NCBI GenBank assembly: GCA_022827025.1
Contig: JAJDTT010000302.1
Coordinates: 1-39,306 of the forward strand
From: Acidobacteriota bacterium
GTDB lineage: Bacteria > Acidobacteriota > UBA6911 > RPQK01 > JAJDTT01
Direction of reading: 5' to 3'
DNA length: 39,306 nt
Shown: one piece after another, positions 1 through 6,840 of the stretch
Layout: every line of letters begins with the position of its first letter
How positions within the stretch are numbered: position 1 is the stretch's first letter
The notes under the pieces: generated by a model
Seen by the model: the letters and a program-made list of their open reading frames with translations, nothing else
Databases searched by the model: none
Told to the model about the DNA's origin: nothing
Made by a program: the position numbers and the translations under genes

Positions 1-137
1 TCTACTGCGAAAGCGGAGAATCGGTCCATATTTCCCCGATTTCTCGGCGAATAGAACAACTATGCACCTCTAAATCGTGAAAATCTGGCCTCGATTCTCC
101 ACTTTCTCGCTACGATCATTTCTACCGCGCAGACTCC
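1..137 (+). mobile_element. MITE-like long palindrome, copy 1 (left end outside window)
   Basis: This stretch matches 17106-17242 with a single mismatch over 137 bases, and also matches 11340-11499 in reverse orientation. By comparison with the copy at 17084, about 22 bases of the left end lie before the window. The whole unit folds back on itself: its two halves are imperfect reverse complements around the sequence near position 60. It has no coding capacity. Its right end (GACTCC) abuts the truncated RES toxin gene. It is interpreted as a non-autonomous foldback element; no transposase is visible in the window. Confidence 0.8.
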
Positions 138-508
138 TAGCCCGCTGAAATCAGGCGATCAGCCAGAGCCTGCGAGGGTGGCACCGAGCCGTCGAGCATT
201 TGAGCCTCCCATGAACGGCAATCAAGCTCGTGATCGCTCACTTGAAGGTCGGCCCTTGCCGCCTGATCCAGCGAATCGAATACTGGATCCAAATCGACCT
301 CGTAGGCACAAAGCGTCAGAGGCTGCATGCGCCGTCCCAACGGTTGCGCCTCACGTATGGCAGTCAGTGGCGAAAGCGAAGTATAGAGCGCGGGAACGCC
401 TCGCCGGTTGAACCGTCCGCCGTGGCGGCGTGCGCCTTCGCCGGAGAGTGGGGTCCAGGACCATTGTGGGTTATGCGCCCGGTAGACCACTCCTCGGAAT
501 CGCATCAC
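137..508 (-). CDS. RES-family toxin, C-terminally truncated
   Basis: This is a 123-residue RES-domain protein. Toxins of this family degrade NAD+ and are paired with Xre/MbcA/ParS antitoxins. The family core is visible: YRA at 9-11, GRFN at 31-34, LYTS at 41-44 and AIREAQ at 50-55, which supply the expected Arg, Tyr and Glu. The protein stops after LISAG, where relatives usually continue for some 30 residues through a GYDGLLVPSF-like stretch holding the conserved Ser. The TAG stop lies exactly at the border with the palindromic element, so the C terminus was probably lost by insertion and the toxin is likely inactive. The start is GTG at 508 or ATG at 505. It lies 12 bases downstream of the antitoxin gene on the same strand, the usual order for this system. 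Confidence 0.8.
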   Translation of the reverse strand: MMRFRGVVYRAHNPQWSWTPLSGEGARRHGGRFNRRGVPALYTSLSPLTAIREAQPLGRRMQPLTLCAYEVDLDPVFDSLDQAARADLQVSDHELDCRSWEAQMLDGSVPPSQALADRLISAG

Positions 509-520
509 AAGGGGATGGAA

Positions 521-871
521 TCAGGCAAATCCACCCGCTATGATCCGGTCAAGGTGGGCATGGACATGGTCGGCCTTGCCTTCCCGCAGGAGCAGATCCG
601 GCGTGGCGCCCGCGAAGCCCGGCAGAGGTTCGCCGCGGAACCAGGCATAGGCCGCGAGAGCCGAGCCGGTCTCCGCCTCGACCCGGTTCAGAATCTCCAG
701 CATCTGCCGCAATCGAACCTGTGTTTTTCGTGCGCGGATCCGCGATTTACGGGAGAAGACATCCTTACCGAGACCCAACGTACCCGCGATTTCGGTCTTC
801 GTCGTCCGGAGCGCGACCGCGATGAGAGTCGGAGAAAACACCTGATCTTCCACGAAATCCTGGAATACCAT
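521..871 (-). CDS. Xre/MbcA/ParS-type antitoxin (DUF2384)
   Basis: This 116-residue protein is the likely antitoxin of the adjacent RES toxin. The C-terminal third (AYAWFRGEPLPGFAGATPDL followed by LLREGKADHVHAHLDRI) has the W, P, G, TP-LL and I pattern of the MbcA/ParS/Xre toxin-binding domain. The N-terminal part, with KTEIAGTLGLGKDVFSRKSR, fits the HTH-like half of such antitoxins. ATG 871 is chosen because a GAGG sequence lies about nine bases upstream and because the longer reading back to 1078 has a composition unlike the family. The gene is divergent from the VapBC pair across a 219-base gap. These antitoxins usually repress their own operon. Confidence 0.78.
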   Translation of the reverse strand: MVFQDFVEDQVFSPTLIAVALRTTKTEIAGTLGLGKDVFSRKSRIRARKTQVRLRQMLEILNRVEAETGSALAAYAWFRGEPLPGFAGATPDLLLREGKADHVHAHLDRIIAGGFA

Positions 872-1055
872 TCCGATACCTCGTAATTTACCACCTATTT
901 TAGCGTGATTCTGTTTGTAGTTCCAAATACGAAGGCCACACCCGCCCCCGGGTGCAGTTCGGTCAGAGCCGGGACGGCAAGCGCGACCGTCCCATCTCAT
1001 GTACGGGGTGCTGGCGGATGCGGCGCACCAACGGTAGCTCCTGCAATAAGAGTTC

Positions 1056-1080
1056 AGTTGTGCAATAATATTGCACAACT
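1056..1080. promoter_or_regulatory. Palindromic operator upstream of vapBC
   Basis: A perfect inverted repeat (AGTTGTGCAAT, 3-base spacer, ATTGCACAACT) ends at 1080, directly before the CGGAGG ribosome-binding site of vapB. VapBC complexes normally autoregulate by binding palindromes at this place, so this is very likely the operator. An overlapping AT-rich AATAAT could serve as part of the -10 element. Confidence 0.75.
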
Positions 1081-1090
1081 CGGAGGATCA

Positions 1091-1363
1091 ATGGCTCGCA
1101 TCCACTTCGTCGTCAAGGAGCCGGACAAGGTTCGCTACCAGAACCAGGCCCGGCGGGAGAATAAGTCCCTCGGTGCGTGGCTGAGGGAAGCGGCAGAGGA
1201 GAAGCTTGCGGCCACATCAAGATCGGGACGGTTCACGCTCAATGACCTGCGACGGTTCACCACCGAGTGCGATGCTCGGGAAAAGGGATGCCGAGAGCCC
1301 GATTGGGAAGAACACAAACGAACGATCGCGGGATCGAAAGTGCGCGGTCTCGACGTGCCATGA
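1091..1363 (+). CDS. vapB: VapB-type antitoxin
   Basis: This 90-residue protein starts at ATG 1091 behind a strong CGGAGG Shine-Dalgarno sequence. The N-terminal half (MARIHFVVKEPDKVRYQNQA) looks like a short beta strand plus helix, as in ribbon-helix-helix or AbrB-like antitoxins. The basic, acidic-rich tail (about residues 50-90) would be the toxin-binding part. Its stop overlaps the start of the PIN-domain gene (ATGA), which signals translational coupling. The toxin neighbour and operator drive the assignment; the antitoxin sequence alone is not diagnostic and its fold class is uncertain. Confidence 0.75.
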   Translation: MARIHFVVKEPDKVRYQNQARRENKSLGAWLREAAEEKLAATSRSGRFTLNDLRRFTTECDAREKGCREPDWEEHKRTIAGSKVRGLDVP

Positions 1364-1740
1364 CCTTCGTCGACGCCAACGTCTTCATCTACTACGTCGG
1401 AGGCGAGCACCCTTTGCGCGGCAAGGCCCGCGCATTCATCGCCGATTCTCTTAGCCAGGGTCGCCGCTTGGTCAGTTCGGCCGAGGTGCTTCAGGAATTG
1501 CTCCACGTCTATATTCCGCCTCGCAGATGGGCCACGCTCGATGCTGCCTTCGAACTCGTCAACGGATGCTTGGACGAGGTCTGGCCTATCGAAAAGGGAG
1601 ATGTGGAGTTGGCTCGGGATCTAGCGAGGTTTCACCCAGGTCTGAGTTCCAGGGATCTGATCCATCTCGCCTGCTGCCATCGGCGAGATGTTGACGACGT
1701 CATGACGTTTGACCGCGCCCTGGCCGCCGCGTGGCGTTGA
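1360..1740 (+). CDS. vapC: VapC-type PIN-domain ribonuclease toxin
   Basis: This is a 126-residue PIN-domain protein of normal VapC length. The acidic metal-binding residues are in place: D5 in TFVDANVFIYY, E42 or E46 in SSAEVLQELL, D99 in SSRDLIHLA, and D112/D113 in VDDVMTFDRAL. PIN toxins are Mg-dependent endoribonucleases that cut tRNA or rRNA. The start ATG overlaps the antitoxin stop by four bases, so the pair is translated together. Nothing suggests inactivation. Confidence 0.88.
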   Translation: MTFVDANVFIYYVGGEHPLRGKARAFIADSLSQGRRLVSSAEVLQELLHVYIPPRRWATLDAAFELVNGCLDEVWPIEKGDVELARDLARFHPGLSSRDLIHLACCHRRDVDDVMTFDRALAAAWR

Positions 1741-1854
1741 ACAATCCGAATCTTTGGGAAATGAAACCAATCGAGCCGGGCCATTTTCGATCCGTCAAAA
1801 ATCGGAGCGTCGCGACTCTTCCCGGTATCCAGTCTTTTCGTGTATGAACGTTAT

Positions 1855-2070
1855 ATGGCACCCATCAACGTAGACATCGACGAAACGGCCTGCGCCACGG
1901 TTATGCGCCGGTACCGCCTGAAGACAAAGAGTGAGGCGATCAATTTCGCGCTCCGAAGTCTTGCAGCAGAACCGCTGAGCGGTGACGAGGCTCGACTTCT
2001 TCGGGGTTCGGGTTGGGACGGGAACCTCAATGAATCACGACGCGGTCGTGTGTACTCATTTTCGAATTAG
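1855..2070 (+). CDS. Orphan VapB-family antitoxin
   Basis: This 71-residue protein resembles VapB antitoxins of the RHH type: an N-terminal strand (INVDIDETACATVMRRY), the helix LKTKSEAINFALRSLAAE, and the C-terminal toxin-contact motif LLRGSGWDGNLNESRR. A GTG at 1840 would add five residues; neither start has a clear ribosome-binding site. No PIN-domain gene follows: only 29 bases separate the stop from the end of the convergent C45 gene. It is either a solitary remnant of a second VapBC system or a free antitoxin that could neutralise a related toxin. Confidence 0.7.
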   Translation: MAPINVDIDETACATVMRRYRLKTKSEAINFALRSLAAEPLSGDEARLLRGSGWDGNLNESRRGRVYSFSN

Positions 2071-2099
2071 CGTTCAGCAGCCCCAGCCTTCACTACTCC

Positions 2100-3170
2100 T
2101 CAGTCCAGACCGATCCTCCGGTAGGAACTCACTGAGGCGGGTCCGTCGCTGACCCAGAGCCGGCGCTGGTTCAGGTCCATGGCGATGGAGCAGAGGGTCT
2201 GGAGCCAACTGGCGGTGTGGGCCTGGGCGGGATCGGCGTGCTGGCTGATGGAGTTGCCTCCGTCGTTCCGGTCGGCCAGCCAGGACTGAACGGTCTCGGA
2301 TCCCACGGGCTCTCGAGTCCCGGTCAGCCTCTCCCAGCGCAGACCCCGAACCCGGCTGTTCTCGAAATGGTTGGGCTCCGGGACGTGCCGGCAGTGATTC
2401 GTGTGCCAGTAGACCTCGTCCTGGCGCAGATCATGGCGGTGGATGCCACTGGGCGTCGCTTCGAAATCCGCTGCCCTGCCCGTTTCGTCGGCCACCAGGA
2501 CGTTGACCGTCGCCAGTGGCGCATGCTCTTGCAGGACCCGGCAGGCATCGTCGAAGCCGGTCTGGGCTAGGATCGTCCTCCCCAGGACCGTGAAGAGTTG
2601 CCGTCCGGTGGCCGCCTTCTCCCGGCAGCGCAGACCCGCCGACACGACCCCGAGACCCTCCTGGTTGAAGCCGTACTTTCCGGGTTGGCCGCACTCGGTC
2701 ACCATGACGTGATCCGGCTGGTCGTCGCAACGGGAGATCAGGACCGCGCGGAAGTCCATGACCTCGGGCCGCCAGTCCCAACTCTGTCCCAGCAGGGTGT
2801 GCCCGTTTCGTGAACGCCCGGGGCCCACGAACAGATTGGAACAGTCCCCCAGGGCCACCTGCTCGAAGGTGATCTCGTATCGGGCAGTCAGCGCCAGGAT
2901 GTCTTCCAGGCGTTGTCCCGAGCCCTCGGCGATACCCTCGTACTCCTCCATCAGCAGGGGGTTCAACTCGGCCGTCGGTTCGATGAACGCCGACGCCCGG
3001 CGGGCCATTCCTTCGGACGTCATGCCCAGATGTTCGCGGAAGAAACGGCGATAGAAGTCTACCGCCGTCCGGATCGGCTCCTTCAACCGGCGGCCGTGCT
3101 GATGGCCCCGTTGGCGGCTGCCGCCCCTCAGTTCGACGACGTGGAGAGTTGAGGTCTCCGCTTGAACCAT
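2100..3170 (-). CDS. C45-family autoproteolytic acyltransferase/hydrolase
   Basis: This 356-residue protein resembles the acyl-CoA:6-aminopenicillanate acyltransferase family (peptidase C45), Ntn-hydrolases that cut themselves before a Cys and then hydrolyse or transfer an acyl group on amides. The likely nucleophile is C110 in LGDCSNLFVG, followed by the typical GHTLLGQSWDW and a GKYGFNQEGLGV segment. The start at 3170 is preferred because it shares a base with the amidohydrolase stop (TGATG), indicating translational coupling; an in-frame start at 3209 exists. It is the last gene of the BKACE-amidohydrolase operon and may release an acyl or amino group from the pathway substrate. The substrate cannot be read from sequence. 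Confidence 0.8.
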   Translation of the reverse strand: MVQAETSTLHVVELRGGSRQRGHQHGRRLKEPIRTAVDFYRRFFREHLGMTSEGMARRASAFIEPTAELNPLLMEEYEGIAEGSGQRLEDILALTARYEITFEQVALGDCSNLFVGPGRSRNGHTLLGQSWDWRPEVMDFRAVLISRCDDQPDHVMVTECGQPGKYGFNQEGLGVVSAGLRCREKAATGRQLFTVLGRTILAQTGFDDACRVLQEHAPLATVNVLVADETGRAADFEATPSGIHRHDLRQDEVYWHTNHCRHVPEPNHFENSRVRGLRWERLTGTREPVGSETVQSWLADRNDGGNSISQHADPAQAHTASWLQTLCSIAMDLNQRRLWVSDGPASVSSYRRIGLD

Positions 3171-4396
3171 CAAGCCGGGCCTCTGCCGTTCCGTTCGTGG
3201 ACCAGACATCCCGACTTGTAGACTCTGAGGGGCCGACGCAGAACTTCCAGGTCCTCGAGAGGGTTTCCGGCCAGCAACGTGAAGTCGGCCCGGTGACCCG
3301 GCCGGATCCGGCCCACCCGGGAGAGGCGGAGGTACGATGCTCCCAGATCGGTCACCGACCGGAGGGCCTCGCTCCGGCTGAGACCCGCCTCGACGTAGCT
3401 GTCCAACTCGTCCACCAGGCTGTCGAACGGCGTGTTCGTGGCGCCGCAGTCGGTCCCTCCGATGATCTTCATCCCCAGCCGCCGGAAGTGCCCGGTGTTG
3501 ACCAATCGTCCCTCCAGGCGTTCCACGGCCGCCACGTCGCCGGGATTATGGGCCGCTCCCGCCGCCCGGAAACGCCGGGCGGTCTGAAGCGCCGAATAGA
3601 CGGTCGGCCCCACGATGATCCCGGCGTCCCGCATCTCCCGGGTCAAATCCTCGTCGTAGCGATAGCGTCCGGGCGGCTCCACGAAGCTGGCGTGCTCGAT
3701 CATGTCCAGCCCCGCTTCGATCCCTCGCCGGATGCTGTCCGTGGCATGGCAATGGGCCGTGATGTGGACCCCGTTGGCGCGGGCCTCACGGACTGCGGCT
3801 TGCATGATCTCCAGCGGCAGGTCGGCTTCGTGCGGCACCGTCCCCGGTGTCAGCCCGCCGCCCGAAGCCATGAGCTTCACGAACCCGGCGCCGTGGTTCA
3901 GGTTCCACTCGATCCTCTGGCGCGCCTCCCGGACCGTGGCCACCTCGCCGCCCAGGAAATGACAGTGTCCCTTGGGGCGCATGAGCGCATAGCCGCAGCT
4001 CACGATGTGGGGACCCGCGACCTCGCCCGCATCCACCTTTTGTTGAAACCGGAACATGAGGCGCCCCGGCGCGGCACAGTCCCGCACCGTGGTGATGCCG
4101 GCCCGGATCGCCAGCCGGGCGTTTTCCCGGGCCGTCTCCATCCGCTGGGCATCATCGCTCTGCAGGTAGCCCCGCCGGGGATCGGGCCCCGCATCCAGAA
4201 AGAAATGCACGTGGGAGTCGATGAGGCCGGGACAGAGATGACGGCCTTCGGCATCCAGCGTGGCCCCGCTCCAACCGGGGAACCGGCCCACCGCCTCGAT
4301 CCGGTCTCCCCGGACCAGAACCGAGCGATCCGCTGCTATGGATCCGGTCGTGACCTGGACGATCCGGGCGTTCTCGACAAGGAAAGCTTCCGCCAT
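3170..4396 (-). CDS. Metal-dependent amidohydrolase
   Basis: This is a 408-residue amidohydrolase-superfamily protein with the two-part composite beta domain and a TIM-barrel core. Metal ligands are visible in order: H62 and H64 in LIDSHVH, K174 in GFVKLM (bridging Lys), H215 in ITAHCH, H235 in MIEHASF, and the catalytic D316 in IIGGTDCG. The C-terminal GRIRPGHRADFTLLAGNPLE closes the fold as in imidazolonepropionase and Xaa-Pro dipeptidase-like members. It should hydrolyse a cyclic or linear amide. It starts 12 bases after the BKACE stop and overlaps the C45 gene. No signal peptide is seen, so it is probably cytoplasmic. Confidence 0.85.
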   Translation of the reverse strand: MAEAFLVENARIVQVTTGSIAADRSVLVRGDRIEAVGRFPGWSGATLDAEGRHLCPGLIDSHVHFFLDAGPDPRRGYLQSDDAQRMETARENARLAIRAGITTVRDCAAPGRLMFRFQQKVDAGEVAGPHIVSCGYALMRPKGHCHFLGGEVATVREARQRIEWNLNHGAGFVKLMASGGGLTPGTVPHEADLPLEIMQAAVREARANGVHITAHCHATDSIRRGIEAGLDMIEHASFVEPPGRYRYDEDLTREMRDAGIIVGPTVYSALQTARRFRAAGAAHNPGDVAAVERLEGRLVNTGHFRRLGMKIIGGTDCGATNTPFDSLVDELDSYVEAGLSRSEALRSVTDLGASYLRLSRVGRIRPGHRADFTLLAGNPLEDLEVLRRPLRVYKSGCLVHERNGRGPA

Positions 4397-4408
4397 GACC
4401 TGTCCCCT

Positions 4409-5470
4409 TCAGCCGCCCGATGGATATTGGCTGGGAGGACCCAGTCCCAACATCTCCCTGGCTTCCTGGATGGTGGCCACGCGGCGTCCCAGGTCCCGGG
4501 CGATTCGGCCCACCCGCCGGACCAGTTGGGCGTTGTCCCGGGCCGGCTCGTCCCGCTGGTAGTCGATGCAGTCCTCCATTCCGGTGCGCACGTGGCCTCC
4601 CAGCAGGATGGCCAGGGTGTTGACCTGGACCGCCTCCAGTCCCAGGGCGCAGGTCTGGAAGATGCAGCCCGGCGGAAGGTTCCGGACCATGGAGAGCACG
4701 TTGTCGGGACTCGTCCCGATCCCACTCTGCTGCCCGAAGACCAGTTGGACGAAGTAGGGCTCGTCCAGGGCGTCGTGGGAAATCAGATACTCCAACAGGT
4801 CCAGATGACCCGGGTGGTAGAGGAAGACCTGGGGCTTGATTCCCCGCTCCCGGAGGGCGTGGGCCGCCCGTTCGGTGTGATCGAAGGTGGTCGCCAGGAC
4901 CACGCTGGGAGAACTTCCCTTCCCCCGAAAGGTCATGGGACCCGGGTTGAGGGCCATGATCTCGGGCCCGGCCTCCAGGGGCAGCGATTCGTAGCGGTAG
5001 ACCACCCCGCCCAGCTCGTCGTCCGTGGATTCGATGGATGCGACTGCCTGGGTGTTGTCGATGATGATGCTCGGCTCTTTGGCCCGGATCCGGGCATTGA
5101 TCTCCAGGTACCGCTCGGTCCGGTCGGTCTCCCGACTGGGATCGTCGGAATCGCGACCGTGGATGTGAATGATCTGGGCTCCGGCGGCGGCCACCTGAGG
5201 CGCCGTCTCGGCCTGTTCCCCGGCAGTGACGGGAACACCCGGATTCTCGGTTTTCTGATGGCCGCCGGTGGTGGCGCAGGAGATGATCAACGGGGGCATA
5301 CCGGTGGCCAATCGCCTCCGGTACCGGACCGCGTTCAGGTAGTCCCAGGTCAACGTGGAATCGACGGGACGGTCAGGGATTTCGGATGCCGGAGAGGGTC
5401 GCGGATCAAGAGGACCGATCAATCCATACCTTCCTTCCAAGGCCCGGCGGGCGGTCTGCGAGTCAATCAC
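4409..5470 (-). CDS. BKACE family beta-keto acid cleavage enzyme (DUF849)
   Basis: This 353-residue protein belongs to the 3-keto-5-aminohexanoate cleavage enzyme family. These Zn-dependent TIM barrels exchange part of a beta-keto acid with acetyl-CoA to give acetoacetate and a new acyl-CoA. The Zn pair appears as H102 and H104 in IIHIHGRD, and the C-terminal signature GGHVRTGMED supplies R295 and E299. It is about 55 residues longer at the N terminus than lysine-fermentation Kce; the extension (ending YRRRLATGMPP) is typical of some environmental BKACE members. It heads the operon with the amidohydrolase and C45 hydrolase. The true substrate is unknown, since BKACE specificity is broad. Confidence 0.85.
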   Translation of the reverse strand: MIDSQTARRALEGRYGLIGPLDPRPSPASEIPDRPVDSTLTWDYLNAVRYRRRLATGMPPLIISCATTGGHQKTENPGVPVTAGEQAETAPQVAAAGAQIIHIHGRDSDDPSRETDRTERYLEINARIRAKEPSIIIDNTQAVASIESTDDELGGVVYRYESLPLEAGPEIMALNPGPMTFRGKGSSPSVVLATTFDHTERAAHALRERGIKPQVFLYHPGHLDLLEYLISHDALDEPYFVQLVFGQQSGIGTSPDNVLSMVRNLPPGCIFQTCALGLEAVQVNTLAILLGGHVRTGMEDCIDYQRDEPARDNAQLVRRVGRIARDLGRRVATIQEAREMLGLGPPSQYPSGG

Positions 5471-5595
5471 AGGCCCGGGAACGGGTCAAGATAAGGATCG
5501 CGCGCAAGCCCAAACGGATCTGGAACGGACGGAAGGGGTAACTGGCGAACCATTCCGAGGCAGTTCCAGGCTCTCGCCACCCCCATATCACCATG

Positions 5596-6357
5596 TCACC
5601 AGTCTGCCGGTTTTGAGATCATCGTTCCTGGAATAGGATCGGGAAACTGCGCGGCTTTCAACATTGTTTGGCGGATGTGCCGCACATGGCTCGCAACATT
5701 CGCCAATTTCGGGGCGATCTGCCAACGCCCTGGACATATGACGTATACGGGTTTCTGTCGCTCAAGGGTCACCATTCGAATAGGTGTCACCAGATCCGTA
5801 TCGTTTGAGATGACGGCCGCCACTTCGAACAATCCTTTCCAGGCATCGTTCAAGAGATGGGCTGCGAGATTCACGTCCGAGCCTTTCTCTTCCATCGTAT
5901 GGATCTCGGCGATTACAGCAGCTGACAACAATTTGTAACTCTTTCTCTGTTTTTTCTTCTTGCTGTCATAATTCGGATAGTTGCCCACAGGCAGAATCTG
6001 TCCCCCCACCACGTGATTACCCGCCGGAATCGTAATCGGGTTTGGTGCGTAGATTCGTTTGTCGGCGACGGGCAAATTTATGAGCGGGCGGCAAGTCTTT
6101 TTGGCAAGAAAGCTACCGAAATGCACCTTCAGTTCGGGCAGGGTGTTGAGTGCTCTCAGATAGATTTGTTGGCGCGCAGGAGCTTGAGGGTTCGATTTTC
6201 CAGATACTCGGGCAGTGAAATAGTTGAGGCTATCGACCGTGCAATCCGTGGGAAGTAGACGAGAAGCGAGTGCGACAGGATTGAGCCATTTGAACGGGGT
6301 ACCCTTGAGCGCCCCATAGTACAGATTAAAGCCGTCGACGTAGACTCTGGTCCGCAT
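5596..6357 (-). CDS. NYN-domain (LabA/PIN-like) protein
   Basis: This 253-residue protein has a NYN domain, a PIN-like nuclease fold. The first strand MRTRVYVDGFNLYYG carries the catalytic Asp (D8), and the later AAVISNDTDLVTPIR gives the second acidic cluster; an internal lysine-rich DSKKKKQRKSYK segment (about 130-142) may bind nucleic acid. Relatives are proposed ribonucleases involved in RNA processing or defence; the function here is unknown. ATG 6357 is chosen because it starts at the conserved first strand. A TTG at 6378 with GGAG upstream would add seven residues, but that start sits directly after a stable hairpin. The gene lies 125 bases upstream of the BKACE operon on the same strand. 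Confidence 0.8.
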   Translation of the reverse strand: MRTRVYVDGFNLYYGALKGTPFKWLNPVALASRLLPTDCTVDSLNYFTARVSGKSNPQAPARQQIYLRALNTLPELKVHFGSFLAKKTCRPLINLPVADKRIYAPNPITIPAGNHVVGGQILPVGNYPNYDSKKKKQRKSYKLLSAAVIAEIHTMEEKGSDVNLAAHLLNDAWKGLFEVAAVISNDTDLVTPIRMVTLERQKPVYVICPGRWQIAPKLANVASHVRHIRQTMLKAAQFPDPIPGTMISKPADW

Positions 6358-6378
6358 GTAATCAGTCAGAAATAGCAA

Positions 6379-6400
6379 GGGCCGCTCCGAAGAGCGGCCC
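6379..6400 (-). other. Stable UUCG-loop hairpin ahead of the NYN gene
   Basis: On the minus strand this reads GGGCCGCTC-TTCG-GAGCGGCCC, a perfect nine-pair stem capped by the very stable UUCG tetraloop. It lies 21 bases before the chosen NYN start. It is followed by a mildly T-rich run (TTGCTATTTCT), so it could end an upstream transcript or act as a leader structure controlling NYN. No upstream minus-strand gene was found. Confidence 0.55.
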
Positions 6401-6840
6401 CTGAGCCGACAGCACGCTGGCGGCGAGTACGTTCAATTAATCTACCGGCGACTCGGCGCAGATGCAAACCAGCCTTCTCCCTGACGCTGTTCTTTCCGAG
6501 AAGTCCCATGGAAACGACAATCCAGCAAGTTGTACTCATCGATCATTTGGAAATTCCACTCGACAAACCTCAGACGGTTCGGTCGACGGAAGATTTCAGT
6601 CGAGGGCGAGACTGTTGCGTATTCCAGCTACCCCACTACGTAAATCATCGGTCACTTGTTTTGGACACCCTGGCACACTCCTCACACGGCATTTTGCCCT
6701 TCTTGACAGCTATTCCGCACCTCTTTATTGTCGGCTGCGTCCAGCCCGCCCGGATAGCTGGTTCGCTCACTTATGCCTGCAGGTCCGGGGCCGCGAGGTC
6801 TTGTGCCGACTGGACTGAGAACCACAGGCTCGAGGTCCGA
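6401..6840. other. Intergenic region without a recognisable gene
   Basis: This 440-base gap separates the divergent NYN gene and the symporter gene. An open frame runs through it on the plus strand from 6508 into the symporter, but its translation has no recognisable domain, is rich in rare-looking Cys/His/Ser mixtures, and lies upstream of a good promoter and ribosome-binding site. It is read as untranslated. The only signal seen is the promoter at 6703-6731. Confidence 0.5.
6703..6731 (+). promoter_or_regulatory. Sigma70-like promoter for the symporter operon
   Basis: A perfect -35 hexamer TTGACA (6703-6708) is followed after exactly 17 bases by TATTGT (6726-6731), which matches the -10 consensus at four of six positions including the first two and last. 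It lies about 110 bases upstream of the TTG start of the symporter. Confidence 0.6.

Noticed and set aside
3149-5494. Long plus-strand open frame opposite the amidohydrolase and BKACE genes
   Set aside because: It is antisense to two well-supported enzymes; its translation has no domain and is the usual consequence of high GC.
6508-6840. N-terminal extension of the first symporter
   Set aside because: It is not like any transporter N terminus and lies over the promoter; TTG 6841 with GAGGT fits better.
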